Positions 24,118-36,246 of a stretch of DNA of 64,000 nt are shown in pieces. The notes below the pieces were generated by a model. That model saw only the letters and a list, made by a program, of their open reading frames with translations, did not search any database and was not told the origin of the DNA. The position numbers and the translations under genes are program-made. Origin of the DNA: Euborellia annulipes (taxonomy: Eukaryota > Arthropoda > Insecta > Dermaptera > Anisolabididae). The DNA lies in the NCBI GenBank assembly GCA_023213315.1, contig JAKCPI010001593.1, forward strand, positions 1-64,000. Direction: 5' to 3'. Positions within the stretch are counted from its first letter, which is position 1, and every line of letters begins with the position of its first letter.

Positions 24118-25441
24118 TAATATGCGAGGTATTGTACTAATGATTACTATAACCACGATAATGGGGATCGCTATTATTTTGGATTTAAATCCACTCCGAC
24201 CTTTTTTAATGGTTGTAATTTAAAAAAAATAAATAGGTCAAATTGCACATTTTGGTTGTAATTTGAATAAATCAAATAGAAGACTCTATTACTTTATTAC
24301 ACTAATTTAATAAGTTATAACTGTTTTTTTTTTTAATATCTGATTGGATGAAATGAATATTGAAATGTTAATCGCTGATCGTTAAATAAATGTATTTAAT
24401 GTGATATCTTCTTGGTCTTTTTAGATTGGCGACGACACACTTTCGAACTAATTATCTTTTCATGGCAGCCCATAATGTTAAAATGAAAATTTATTATCTA
24501 ATATGTAGATTCTTTTAGATTTTATTATTAAAAGATTAATTAATTTTTTTATTAATGAAGAAAATTAGCATTTCAAATGGATTATCAGAATATATAGTCG
24601 GTTTAAAAAATTTTTTATTATTTTATATTTATAAAATATTAAAATTTCCCATGAGCTAACGAATTTCGACTTTTGAATTGTGAAGAAAAACCTGCCCTTT
24701 AAGAAAAAGGTATAACCAGTGTCGGATTAAACAAGTTCTCCTAAGGAGAACCTTAGGCAGTCGAAATTGCGCCCCCCCCCCCATCGCGCATCCACTACAA
24801 AAAGTAATTTCAATTGAATTGGCTACCAATAATTTAAATAAATAGGGTCTAAATGGCCTCAAATGCCGAAAAATGCCCCTAAAAATCGACGCTAATAGGC
24901 AAACGCCTAATGGGTAACCCGGCACTGGGTATGACCTCAACTCTATTTACTCTCAACGCAGCTGCCCTTTGAAACGAAAACTCGAGAACTTGATAAAATG
25001 TATAATAGATTTTATCATAGCGAGCAGAGGAGTATAATCCCAAATAGTGACAGGGAGACTGTTCCATAAATTAATACTAGATCCTATAGAAACATTTACC
25101 AGTGGCGCAACCAGGATTTGCCTCTGGGGGTGGGGGGTTATGATTTTTTAAGGGATTCTCCTAATTACCATTTAGTAGGATACTAAAATAATAATCAAAT
25201 TGAAATATAGCAACAAATTTAGAAATATTATCAATATTTATTATTATTAACAATTCAACTCACTTCAACAAAGTGCAAGAAGAATACTTTCTAATTGAAA
25301 ATTTAATTTCATCGCAATTAAGTACAGTCGACGCCACATTTTCCTGATGTATTTGAGAGTGGAGCTTAGTCAACTAAATCAATATTTTTAAAATAAATTA
25401 ATCATCTTTTTTTAAGCTATTTTTAAGACAATTCCTTAGTA

Positions 25442-25576
25442 CAGTCGGCGCCACAAGTGCCTGATTGAAGCCTTGAACTTGGCAACCAAAATGCTGCTTG
25501 AACTTAGACAGCATTTTGGTTGTCTAAGCTCAAGGCTTCAATCTCGAGCACATCATCGCCCTTGTGGCGCCGACTG
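25442..25576. mobile_element. palindromic MITE with TA target (mariner-like)
   Basis: The ends are CAGTCGGCGCCACAAGTG and its inverse, flanked by TA on both sides. The arms also share GAAGCCTTGA and ACCAAAATGCTG in inverse order. A second start, TACAGTCGACGCCACA, lies at 25323 and may be a solo end. Confidence 0.75.
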
Positions 25577-25735
25577 TACCAAACGAAGTAATTTTTGTTA
25601 ATCTTTTTTGGCATCTGAGGCCTGGTATTTTAGAAAAAAAATCATCTCTCAATAGTGATTTTTTTAATTTTTAATTGAAAGTTTCCTTTTTATATAAGAA
25701 TAAAAAATGCTCTAATAATTTTTTTTTTTTTTTAG

Positions 25736-25957
25736 TATATTCGTCGACGTCGTGTTCCAGCAAAATTAAATTTACATGAAATAGAATTGAATAAAGGTGC
25801 CAAAGGACTTGGCTTTAGCATCGCCGGTGGCATTGGCAATCAACATATTCCTGGCGATAATGGAATTTATGTTACCAAAATTATGGATGGAGGAGCCGCG
25901 CAAATCGACGGACAGCTCCAAGTGGGAGATAAACTTGTAGCGGTCCGAAATACCACG
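25736..25957 (+). CDS. dlg1: discs-large exon: PDZ2 domain, first part
   Basis: This exon encodes 74 residues. It finishes PDZ1 with the basic stretch [11 protein letters not shown] and starts PDZ2 with its binding loop [19 protein letters not shown], then [18 protein letters not shown] and [17 protein letters not shown]2 of Dlg proteins binds channel and receptor tails. A long T-tract ending TTTAG precedes the exon and the donor is GTATGT at 25958. Both borders are phase 0, so it joins cleanly to the exons on either side. Compared with fly Dlg the PDZ1-PDZ2 linker is short. Confidence 0.96.
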
Positions 25958-26471
25958 GTATGTTTGTTATTCACCAAAACAATAAATAAATGCTTCATTT
26001 CAAAAGAATGTTGAAAAATTCCTTTTTTTTTTATTTTAAATCTTTCAACAAGAGATTTTCTTGTTAAATTTATAAGCAAACTTTTAAATCTTTCAAACGA
26101 TTATTGACAGATTTAAAACTTAAATTTTATTTATATTTATTTATTTATTTAGATCTTAAGAATAACATTTTAATGTCAAAATTTAATGAATGGCTTATAC
26201 TAAATTTCCCAACGATGAGAAGTGAATGAATGAATAATCAATTCAAATGTGATAATAAATCATCTTTTGAAAAATATTTCACTCAAACTGTCGTTTTGGG
26301 CCCTTTTGATATATTTTTTTTCAAATTAAACAACTTGCAAATAAATTATATTGAAAATAGTGTAAATATAAAAGCGAAAATCCTGTCAAGTTGAGAGACT
26401 AGACTATGAAAAAATACCACCACTAAAAACATCACTCTCTCTAGTATAGGATCAATAAGTGAAGACATTAA

Positions 26472-27326
26472 AGGCCGGTTGCTTTAGTTCTAGTTAACTA
26501 ACAAACTTATCCAACAGTGAGCAAATAATCGATATAGTAAACAACAAGACGATTAAAGATTCTTGGAGCTAAAAAAATAAGTTTCCCCCTATAATAAGCT
26601 ATCTGAGGTTGAAAGATAATTAATTTTTTAACAAAAATTTAAAAATTTTCAAAAAAAAATAAATAAACAAGGCGACTGTTGCTAATTTTACCTCTGTCTT
26701 ATACCGAACTTTGTTTTAGCTAGCTAACTAGGCTCTTATTTAACCATAGGCGCCGGAACTGCGGGGGGGGGCAATGAACCCTTGCCCCCCTGGCATCCTA
26801 TAGGAGGGGGCAATATGTCTTCTTTTATTTCATTTATTTTTAAAAATGATACATTTTTACTTTTGAAAAATAAAATCTTTTAAATTAAAAAAAAATTAAA
26901 AGAGTAAGAAATTCATTTTTTTCCAAAATATTTTATATAGACCCTATTGCATTTCTAATTTCTAAAAACATTTTATATTGAATTAAAATAATAAAATTAA
27001 AAATATTTATTTCCTTCAAATAGTATAATTATAGCCTAAAAAAAATTTTGATAAAATCACTAACTTTTTTAAATTTTAATTTTATTAAAATTGTGATTTT
27101 ATTTAAAATTTTTAAAACCTTATAGTAGATTTGTTTTTGTTTTATACTATTTGAACATATTAAATTATTTTTATTTTCTAAAAAAAATTTTTGCCCCCCC
27201 CTGATTCAAATTCGTTCTGGCGCCCCTCTATGACTAGCCTAACCTGAACTGAAAAGATTTGAAAGTCATAGTCAACCAGCTTATCCGATGGAGAGCTAGT
27301 TAATTAGAAGTGAAGCAACCGGACCT
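26472..27326. mobile_element. MITE family M2, copy 2, split by an insertion
   Basis: Its ends (GGCCGGTTGCTTTAGTTCTA and GAAGTGAAGCAACCGGACC) match copy 1 at 21291. Between its halves sits a G/C-run element (26746-27231) with its own inverted ends. Confidence 0.65.
26746..27231. mobile_element. MITE with G/C-run ends, nested
   Basis: The ends are CATAGGCGCCGGAACTGC, then a G run, and the inverse of CATAGAGGGGCGCCAGAACG preceded by a C run. The interior is AT-rich. It is inserted in an M2 element. A related copy lies at 29066-29430. Confidence 0.6.
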
Positions 27327-27590
27327 AAAACTCTTACTAATAAAATAGAAAAACTTAGAAAAATGCGAAAATTCCTATAAACAGAAATATGCAAAAAAAA
27401 AACAAATATATAAATTCGATAAGTATAATGTATGATGCAGATAATATTATTTTATTACAAAATTAAGACTGCGTATCTTTTAAATCAAATGATTATTAAA
27501 AATTTTGAAAAGACCGTCCGTTCCCCCAAAATCCCTGCTACTAAAATTGTCCTTATATTTTATGAATCTAAACCTTTTTTATTGTTTCAG

Positions 27591-27751
27591 TCAGGAGAGA
27601 AGAATCTAGAAAATGTGACTCATGAGGAGGCCGTAGCCACATTAAAGGCTACACAAGAACGCGTCATTTTAATAGTAGCCAAACCTGACCATGGTTTTAC
27701 TTTGCCTCCTGAAGCACTCAATCCTCCCCCCTCCGCCTCAGCCGGCCATTG
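27591..27751 (+). CDS. dlg1: discs-large exon: PDZ2 domain, last part, and linker
   Basis: The exon opens SGEKNLENVTHEEAVATLK, the last helix of PDZ2, then QERVILIVAKPDHG and a proline-rich linker (LPPEALNPPPSASAGHW). The acceptor is TTTCAG at 27585-27590 and the frame starts in phase 0. The best donor is TTG|GTTAGT, giving an end at 27751 with two bases left over (phase 2). That does not fit the next exon, which needs one base. A weaker donor (CATG|GTTTTA, end 27693) would be in phase but would drop most of the linker. Either the weaker donor is used or an exon between here and 29507 was missed. The PDZ2 part is certain and the 3' border is not. Confidence 0.88.
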
Positions 27752-27813
27752 GTTAGTATATAATAAAATAAGCTAATTAACGAATTATTTTCTTTGGCTG
27801 GAAATTGTCTATA

Positions 27814-28046
27814 CTATTGATACAAGGTAGGCAGCCAGGACTCAATTTCATTTCAGTGTGCACGTCGACGTTTCGGGTGCTAATCGCCCCCTTCCTCAGG
27901 ACTGAGCAGGTGTCAATTATAACAATAAAATGTCATTTATAATTGACACCTGCTCAGTCGCGATTAGAGCCCGTAACGTCGACGTGCACACTGAAATAAA
28001 ATTGCGTTTTATTTCTCGTCCTGACTGCTTACCTTGTATCAATAGT
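27814..28046. repeat. foldback repeat with hammerhead-like motif
   Basis: The arms start CTATTGATACAAGGTAGGCA and end with its inverse. Both contain CGTCGACGTGCAC or its inverse and a spacer AATTGACACCTGCTCAG in inverse orientation. The left arm keeps a motif (27863-27904). The right arm has lost the first core box. Confidence 0.75.
27863..27904 (-). ncRNA. hammerhead-like ribozyme motif
   Basis: On the - strand: CTGAGGA, one A, hairpin GGGGGC...GCACCC (one mismatch), GAAAC, GTC, GACGTG. The outer stem pairs over three bases (GTC/GAC). The core is complete. Confidence 0.55.
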
Positions 28047-28103
28047 TTAAAATAATTAACGAAAAAAAAATGATATTTTAAAAACATTTTGATAAAATAT
28101 CAA

Positions 28104-28300
28104 TAAGGGTTGCAAAAGCAGAAACTGGCAGCCAAATTGTTTTCTTTAAATATTTTATTGGGCCGACGTTTCGTTCTCTTCAGGGTCCAATTAGTGTCAA
28201 AAAAATATATATAATTTGATTTAGTGTCTAATGCGAAACCGAAACGTCGGCCCAATAAAATATTTAAAGAAAAAAAATTTTCTGCTTTTGTAACCCTTCC
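28104..28300. repeat. foldback repeat, hammerhead-like motif without its hairpin
   Basis: The arms GGGTTGCAAAAGCAGA...TTTAAATATTTTATTGGGCC and inverse enclose GCCGACGTTTCG. On the - strand CTGAAGA is followed almost at once by GAACGAAACGTC, so helix II has been deleted. The right arm keeps only CGAAACGTCGGCCC. Confidence 0.7.
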
Positions 28301-29065
28301 TTGATACAACTTAACAACAGCCAAAACTACAAAACTACAATATTTGATAATAAATCAATTTAAAAAATAAAATTAAGTTATGTTCAAAAAAACTTATTTT
28401 TTTAAATTTTATTTTGTGAAATAATTTTTTGTTTTAATTCAAAATTTTCTATTTAAAACATAGACGTAGCCAGGGGAGGAGTTGGAGTTCAACCCCTCCC
28501 CCCATGGGACCCAAGCCATGAGATATTTAAGCTCTATAATACCAATTATATTTCATATAGGGTATGAAAAAGTAAAATATAATAATTTACTCAGGCTAAA
28601 AAAAAAACCAAAATTATTTATAAATACCCTAAAATAATCTTAAATTTTTCAAAAATCCCCCCCCCCCCAAAACCCAAAATGCAATTTATTGCGATTATTT
28701 TATTTATTTATTGATTCGATTATTATTTAAGATCGTGTCTACCCAATCAGAAAGCTTTCTTTTGAAGAGAGGACGTTTGTCATTGGACTATGTTTTTCGT
28801 TATATTTTTTTTAAAAACAATTTAAAAATTTATTTAATTATTATTTAATAAATAACAATAATTTTTTAATTTAAAATTTTCCTATTAGATATTTTTTTTT
28901 TTAAATAGCCCTAAACAAATTCTATTAAGAAAATTTCTAATGAATATAATTTATTAAAAATTAAAAAACTTCCTAAGTTATTTGAGTTACAAATTTACAA
29001 GTCACTCCTACTTGTCCTTAGTTAACAAAAAATATAATTTCGCTATGCTATCCGTCACTCACGAT

Positions 29066-29430
29066 CATAGGCGCCGGAACTGGGGGGGGGGGGGGCCTTC
29101 CCCCCCCCCCCCCCCCCCGGGGGGGGGGGGGGGGGGGAAATTTTTTTCTTTTTTTATTTAATAATATTAAAATATATTTTTTTAATTTTAAAATAAAAAA
29201 AATTAAATAAAAAGAAAATAAAAATTAATTTTTTTTTTAAACAATTTTTAAAAAATAATAAAAAAAAAATAAAAAATTTATTATTATTTTAATTATATTA
29301 TTTTTTTAATAAATTTAAAAAATATAATATTATTATATTTTAGTTTTTTTTTTTTTTATTTTAATAAAATAAAATAATTTTAAATTAATTTTAAAAAAAA
29401 TTTTTCCCCCCCCCCCTCCACCCCCCCCCC
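29066..29430. repeat. G/C-run MITE copy; interior possibly poor consensus
   Basis: CTCACGAT occurs on both sides (29058-29065 and 29431-29438), an 8-bp duplication. The left end CATAGGCGCCGGAACT matches the copy at 26746. The right terminal repeat is replaced by C runs. The inside consists of long G, C, A and T runs with almost no isolated G or C over 250 bases. Confidence 0.55.
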
Positions 29431-29506
29431 CTCACGATATATGGACGGTTTTTTTTTTAATATATATACATTCCCTCTTTACAATTAAATTTATTTATTT
29501 TTACAG

Positions 29507-29585
29507 TTCCAGAAGATTCTCCTAATGCTATAACTCTTGTTAACTCAGCTACTCCAAAAAATGTTAGCACTGAAGATTTAGCTAG
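29507..29585 (+). CDS. dlg1: discs-large exon: PDZ2-PDZ3 linker
   Basis: This is a small 79-base exon encoding PEDSPNAITLVNSATPKN, then VSTEDLA and two bases of an Arg codon. The VSTED motif just before PDZ3 is a recognisable arthropod Dlg landmark (fly: AVSTEDITREPR). The acceptor is TTTTTACAG, with a second AG six bases on. The donor is GTGAGT at 29586. It needs one base from the preceding exon, since the other frames hit a stop within a few codons, and it leaves two bases for the next exon, which begins with G to complete AGG. The 3' junction is therefore well supported and the 5' junction is unresolved. Confidence 0.85.
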
Positions 29586-30059
29586 GTGAGTTGTTTATTA
29601 TTTCATAAAAAAATTTTTTTTTTCTTGTTAGAAATTTCCCATAAAAAATTAAATATCTCAATTTGATATACTAATAATTTTTATTTATTACTTGATATTT
29701 GAATTAATGAATAATTTATTTTATTATTAGTTTTGAATTATAAATGCATGAATGAAATTTGTATTTTTTTTTTTTATTGAAATTATTTCACATTTTATTA
29801 ATTTAAATTAAAAAAAGGTGTGCCAGAAATAGAAGACTGGGGCGGTATAGGGCGCCGAAGACAAAAATTTGTACCCTTAAATTAGAGATATTTAATAATT
29901 TTTTTCTTTTTAATGCAACTAGAATATTTAATTTATATTCTCAATTTTTAGAAAAAGTATTTTGTACTAAATTTAAAGCTAACAAAATGGTAGAAAAAAT
30001 CAAATTTTAAAACAATAAGTCTTAATTAGTAAAATATTTTTTTCTATTCCCCTTACACG

Positions 30060-30147
30060 GTCAATAATAATGACATTACTTTATCAGAATGACCATTAAT
30101 AAGCATGTAATTCTGATAGAGTAATGACATTATTATTGACGGCCCTT
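30060..30147. repeat. small foldback element
   Basis: GGTCAATAATAATGACATTA on the left and its inverse (TAATGACATTATTATTGACG) on the right, with ATCAGAAT/ATTCTGAT inside. Confidence 0.7.
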
Positions 30148-30894
30148 TATAGTGTTTTCGCCTAAAGTGAAGCGCGCCAAATAATATTTAGTTGCGGCCT
30201 TGATAATATAGTAATATAAGTCGCTATCTGACTGATATTATAAATAAATATTTACTCTTTTCAAAAGGTTGTTTAATTAAAAAAAAAAGGAGTTTCTTGC
30301 GCACCTTGTAGAATCTTACTAAAAAGATTTTTTTCTAATAACACGTCATACTATTTAATTTGTTATTACCTAATTTCAGTGATTAAAAAACAATGTTTTT
30401 GTTAAAAAAAAAAAGCTAATCTTCATCAACGTTAGAAATATTATACTATTGCCAATTGAATTTATAATTAATGCTTTTTTGTTCTCATAATGTTTATGTA
30501 AAATTTAATTTTACTATTAATAAAAAAAATAAAAATAAAGAGGAATTTTTTAACGTCTTAATTTCAACATACTTGTCCTAAATAAGTGAATCAATAGGAT
30601 ACTAATTTAATATAATACTTTCTATTAGAAATGAGGACCGTTTTCAATGTTAAAGGATATGATTTATTAGTTTATAAATGCATGGCCTATTTAAAATGAA
30701 GGAATTTGAAATAGTATTTCCGAGTATAAATATAGGCTGGGGTTTAAAGAAAAAAAACTTTTCTTTTGGAATAGAGAAGTAAGCTATAAGTTTAGGTAAA
30801 CAGATCGTAAGCGGGGGAAAAATAAAATATATAAAATAAAAATTGATATACAATATAAATCTAAGGTATAATAAACAATTTTGTTATTAATTAT

Positions 30895-31150
30895 TTATTA
30901 AAAATATAAATACTGTACAACGTTTCAAGTACTGTGCACTTGCTCCGACTCAAGTCGGAGTTCATTTGAGTCGGAGCAAGTACACAGTACTTGAAAACGA
31001 CTGCAGAATAAGCATTCGAAACGTTGTTTTCAAGTAGGCCTACTGTGCAGATGCTCCGACTCATGTCGGAGTTCATTTGATTCGGAGCAAGTACTTGAAA
31101 ACAGCTGCATAATAAGCATTCGAAACGTTGTACAGTATTTATATTTTTAA
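30895..31150. repeat. foldback repeat family F2, composite
   Basis: It contains inverted copies of CAACGTTTC, AGTACTGTGCACTTGCTCCG and GGAGCAAGTACTTGAAAAC, and two copies of CTGCAGAATAAGCATTCGAAACG. A related single foldback is at 41085-41225. Confidence 0.7.
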
Positions 31151-31535
31151 TAAATAATTAATAAACAAAATGTGGTCTATATAATAAACAAATTTGTTAA
31201 ATATTCTTTATAATATTAAAGAAGTTTACTTTATTTTTTAATCAGGTAAATTAAAATAAAAACTCAAGATTATATATTTCAATATATTATTATTTATTAG
31301 TATAAATATTTTATACTAGGTAGCACTAGAAGGGGCTCTGCCTCCCATTACTCTCCCTGACTTGAATGCGCCACTATCTCTCCCCTTCGACTATAAAAAA
31401 AATTTCGGACTCCCTCTCCTTAGCCAAGTCTTCTGGGATAGGTAGATATAAATACTTTATACTAATAAATAATATATTGAAATATATAACCTTGTGATTT
31501 TAATTTAATTTACCTAATTAAATCCTAATGCCAAT

Positions 31536-31680
31536 TTAATTGGGCCGGCGCCCTAGGATAAGGGTAGTCCACCCGCCGCGAAAGCGTGGAGGTCCTGGTT
31601 CGACTCCAGGGGGTGCAATTTTGCCCAATCTTAAGCACAAACATATCTTGTAAATTTGCTATCTTAAACGATATATTGAT
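31536..31680 (+). repeat. SINE S2 copy
   Basis: A tRNA-like head can be folded: acceptor GCGCCCT/GGGGTGC, D-arm GGAT/GTCC and T-arm CCTGG-TTCGACT-CCAGG. The anticodon arm is irregular, so a functional tRNA is unlikely. The body TTTTGCCCAATCTTAAGCAC and a following CAAACATATCTTGTA stretch is shared with 46250-46378. Confidence 0.6.
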
Positions 31681-32694
31681 TGGCTAATGAACAGTCTATT
31701 TGAGCGTTGGTTGAAAAAATTCCATCCTTTTCAAAAGAAGGTGATCAGGGGTCATGGAAATTTTTGGATCTTTAAAATTCTAATTTTTTTTTTTGTATAT
31801 TAAACAGAGATCTAACAAAATTTACAATTTATATTTTCTTCTTATCCTAGCCACATCTCTGTTTTCATCACTACTCTCTCTGATGATGGAATAAAAATCG
31901 AAAAGTTCAATGAATTTATATCCTTAGCACTATTTGAATTTTTTATTTTGTCAATTGATAATTTTTTGTAATTGTTTTTGCAATTCCCCTCATGAAGTAA
32001 AAACAATTCTTTGTTGATATATGGGAAAATTTTATGTCAGATGAACGGAGGAATGAAATGAATGGCTGTCCAACAATAACATTGTCAATATTGATAATTC
32101 TAAAAGCAAAGGGATGTGAATACGGATTTTAGACACGGCCTGCTGAATCAATATATCTCTATAATACAAATCGACCATCGAGTACTGTGAATATTAATTT
32201 AAATAAAAGTAACAGTAGAAAAATAAAATTATATTTATTTTCACTATCGAAATCGAGTATGAGGATATAAAGGAAAATATATATAATTTCATTTTATATA
32301 CTCTTACTAATCTTTCGACTGAAATAAAATATGCCTGGTTAATTCTGTCTTAGATACAAAAAAGACTTAAAAATCAAACATACTATTTTTTATAAATTTA
32401 TCCGTATAACATTTCTTTTTTAAGGATTTAAGATAGGCAACCCAGAGTGAATTAAATAAAAATGTTTGCATAATGTCACGGCGATAGATAAAAGAATGAG
32501 AAATAAGAAGTTTTGCTATTCTATTATTGCTGCCTCCATGCTTTACACAATCAGAAAGCTTGTTTTGGATTATCACGTCTGTCAATTGACTATTTTGTCC
32601 ACTATTTAAAAAAAAAAAAAAAAACTTTATTTTTATTATAATTTTCGTAATAGAAATTTTTTTGGATTTCCAAAATTAATTATCATAATGATTA

Positions 32695-33275
32695 TCATTA
32701 TTATATATAAAGCGCTAGCCTCTGCTTCCTGTGTGAAGTGTGTACGTGCCTCTCAGGGCGCTGATTGGCCAGAGAAAAAGGAGGGGGTTAGAAGGATTTT
32801 TTTCCCCCGGGGAGGGCTTTACCACTTGTCTATTTATATAATTCGCTAATGTTCGTCTGTCTGACTGTCACGCTCTGTTTGACCAACTTCCCGTTGGAAT
32901 TTTGAAACGAAATTTTATATGCTTAAAGAGGACTTTCTAGGAATTACAGAAAAATTTTTGCGTCCCGAAATTTTTATAACTTTTTGAGTTATTCTTAAAG
33001 TTACGATTTCTTCCATTGGAAACGTATAGAGAAATATTTATGTATTCTTTGCATTGATGTATTCTATGAATGTAAACAAATCCTCAAGCAGGCACGGGAT
33101 TGGAATAGTAATAATAATTTTCTTCTCATAATTAAGAAGAAAAGGCGAGGGTACGCCGCAGGCGGGTCCGAGCTAGCTGAGGGAGGTCATGGAGGCGAAG
33201 CCCTTTGTCTAAACGCTCAAGGCGGGCGACACGGGCTCTCATAACTAAGAAAAGGCGAGGGTCCGCCGCGGCTAG
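32695..33275 (+). mobile_element. Helitron-like non-autonomous element
   Basis: Starts TCATTATTATATATAAAGCG after an A. Ends GGCG-AGGGTC-CGCC hairpin, GCGG and CTAG, followed by T. A 3' hairpin a few bases before CTAG, insertion between A and T, and no terminal inverted repeat are Helitron features. The interior has GTTCGTCTGTCTGACTGTCA, common in arthropod non-autonomous Helitrons as I recall. A second hairpin/CTAG-like end lies inside at 33140-33175. Confidence 0.5.
33066..33118 (+). repeat. SINE S1 tail fragment
   Basis: GAATGTAAACAAATCCTCAA followed by GCAGGCACGGGATTGGAATA and AATAATAAT is the same block as in the S1 copy at 54640-54680. Confidence 0.55.
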
Positions 33276-34636
33276 TTTTTATAAAAAATTCTAAATTTTT
33301 AATTCATTTAAAAAAAAAACGCATTCCATCCAAATTGCAAATTTATAGGGCACTTCTACTTGCCCTTAAATTTTTAACTAAAGTTTAAACTCTTTTTTAG
33401 TTTGATAGATAATAATTCTACATAGAAATATTTGTTATTTTACCAATAAGTTTTCTATTTCTATTATCGTTTAAATAAGAATCCTTTTCTTGCACCAACT
33501 TTTAGAAGCTTTTAAGCTGAAGGATAAGGGGTAGGGGGAGGGTGAAAGAGCTCACTTGATTTTCTTTGCTCATTTTTGAATCACTGATCGAAGACAAGCT
33601 TTTGCTTTTGATAGGTTTTCTTTAGATGTTCATTCTTTTTTTTATTTAAGTCAACGATTTATCGAATTGTGAGTATAAACTGAAATTTTGTTTTAATCCA
33701 ATTGAATCTAATAAATTTTTTTTTTGTTTTAGATTCTGAATGAAGGTAGAAAAAGAAATGAAATTTTGTTTTATTTATTTTTTTATTTATTTTTTTTTTT
33801 TGAAAATTTAGTGATTCAATTTGTCATCATGCTCTTTTTTTATTTTTAATACACAATTTTGTCTAAAATTTTGAATTATTTTTCATTCACGCATGATTAT
33901 AAGAGTAAATCCTGGAAGTTATCCAATTATTATTACAAAAATATAAAAAATTTTATAATTATAGATTACTAATAAAAATTAACTAGGTTACTGATCATTT
34001 ACTATTACTAAATGGCATTTCATGTAAAAAATTGTTATTTTTTAAAATACAAATTTGAACTCGTTTCAGTATTAAGAAAAAAATTGGGAGGTGGGGCACT
34101 GAATTTAGTATTTTTATTATTATTATATTTAAAGATTCCTTCCCTGCCCTATTGGGGGACTGAATTTAGTAAAAAAATATTTCAATAATCATTTTCTCAT
34201 ATAAAAAGATTTTGAAATATAGGGTGCAGTAACAACTTTTCTATCTTCGAAAAAAAAAATTATTTACACTTTATTATTAAATTTATTACACCATGAAAAA
34301 ATTTAGGTATGAAAAATAATGTCTTTTAAGTGAATTTAATGATAAAATATAAAAAATTTGTTTTTCGAAAATAAAAGATAATACACCTTAAAATATCTTT
34401 AAAATTAAAAAAAAAGATCATGATGTTTTTTTTTTTCTTATACGTAATATTTACTTTAAAACAACCAAATTTAAATTAAAAAAAAAATCTTCTCGGAGAA
34501 ATTATAATGTTCTAGATATAAAATTTATTTGTAAGTTTAATTTTATTGTTTTGTTTGGAAATTTGTTCTTGTCTTTTTGAGTTCTCCAGAAACTCTGTTA
34601 TTGAGCTTTTATACAATAATTACGCACAAAGTAGAA

Positions 34637-35080
34637 CAGCGGTTTTCAAACTTACGTTTTCTATCCCCTCCTCCAGACTCTGAGTAACAAATTCACTTTA
34701 AAGTACACCTACCGGCCTATCAATTCAAGACGACGAACAAAGGATAGATATTTTTCCAAACACAAATTTTGTACACATTTTTGGAGGCAAGTGTATTGTA
34801 ACTTTTCGGATACTGTTACCTTTTCTTTGTGAAATTTCTGTTTCCGCTGTAGGTTTAAATTTAGAAGCATAGAAAAGGAGCTCGAAGTGACTATCTATCA
34901 AACCAAATGGATTTTAAAGCCGTCGAATATTAATCAATAGAAATATTTTATTTATAATGCATGTTGTGATTATATTTAAATTTGAAATAAAAAATGTAAA
35001 AAATTAATTTTTATGAATTATTCATTTATTTAACCCCCGTCTCCTACCTTGTACAGCTCCACACAGTTTGAGAACCGCTG
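34637..35080. mobile_element. hAT-type MITE
   Basis: Ends CAGCGGTTTTCAAAC and GTTTGAGAACCGCTG. Flanks AAGTAGAA (34629-34636) and ATGTAGAA (35081-35088), an 8-bp duplication with one mismatch. 444 bases with no coding. Confidence 0.8.
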
Positions 35081-35332
35081 ATGTAGAACAACGATCTGTT
35101 TTTTATTTATTATTTATTTTTTTCGTTTGTTTACTAACTCGAATTTAGGGAAACGTTTAGTAGCCTTATTTTTGCCGTTTGATTTTGGTTAACCCTATTT
35201 TTTTTTTTTTTTTTTTTACTAATCTTGGGTCGATTTCCAACCAGGTTGAGTGACTGAGTTTAGTTCTTGATTTGCTTATTTTTCCCAATCGAAAATGATG
35301 TTTAATTTTTCATTTATTTATATAAAAATTTA

Positions 35333-35565
35333 TTGGGGCGCTCGCCCCCTCCGCCCCAGGCGCATCAAGCCTTTGGCGCCCCTCAATACCGACATAGGCG
35401 CCCTAGGGCCCCTAAGATATAGCCCAGGGACGGTGATTTTATCATATTCTTTCCATAGATTGTCCAAAAAATTGATAGTTTTCTTTAAAATTATATTATA
35501 ACTTAAAAACCGGCGCTCTAGTTCAACTTTGCCCCCTCCGCCCTCAAAGGCTAGTTACGCCGCTG
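35333..35565. mobile_element. hAT-type MITE family H1, 5'-truncated copy
   Basis: From GGGGCGCTCGCCCCCTCCGC to GGCTAGTTACGCCGCTG. It matches the full copy at 54335-55165 but lacks its left end and lacks the SINE inserted there. Confidence 0.75.
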
Positions 35566-36246
35566 GTTTGACTATGAAAAGACTAAAGTGGAAGAAGACC
35601 AGTAAGAAGCAACGACGATAAACAAGTGACTACAGATGTAGAATAGCTACGACACTTTTTTTTTACAAAAATTCATAAAAAAAATTAATTTTTTTTTCAA
35701 AAATAATATACTAACAATTATTAAAAATATAAAACAATGAAAAATTTTGGAACATTTTTATAAAAAAAATATTCTATTTATTAATAAATAAATTACATTT
35801 TAAGGGGATTCAGGACGCAAAGTTGTTCGCATGTTTTTGCCAAGAGATGGCGTTAAGGGTATTGAGGAGTGAGCCAAAAACACAACTTTCACGAAAATTT
35901 GCCAACAGATGTCAGGATGGTAGCTATATTCAAGGCTATATTTAATTTGGACACCGTCTTCAGCTGCAATTCAATAAATACACATTGTGATTTGAAAATG
36001 AAGTGTATCTGAAGAAGACCATTGAAAGAGTTGCCTTTTTTATCATTAATTAATCACAGTTAAACCGAATTTTAAAATTTATTATTAAAACAACCTTCAT
36101 TTCCAATCGCATGTAATAAAAAAGTAAAAAATCGTCGAAATTTCATGTAATATTCGAAAATATTCCAGCAATCCATCATAATTATAATATAAAACCGTAA
36201 AATTATAAAGAATAAAAAAACTTTCGTAAATCAATCTTTTAATTAA

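Larger units (their letters stand above)
22650..25735. other. dlg intron, PDZ1 to PDZ2
   Basis: 3.1 kb. It holds the hAT MITE with a 34-bp tandem repeat, a foldback (23834-24117), a SINE tail (24795-24880) and a TA-flanked palindrome (25442-25576). No further exon was recognised. Confidence 0.7.

Noticed and set aside
31550..31620. Possible functional tRNA gene
   Set aside because: T-arm and acceptor can be drawn, but the anticodon arm is irregular and the same sequence with a SINE body recurs at 46250.
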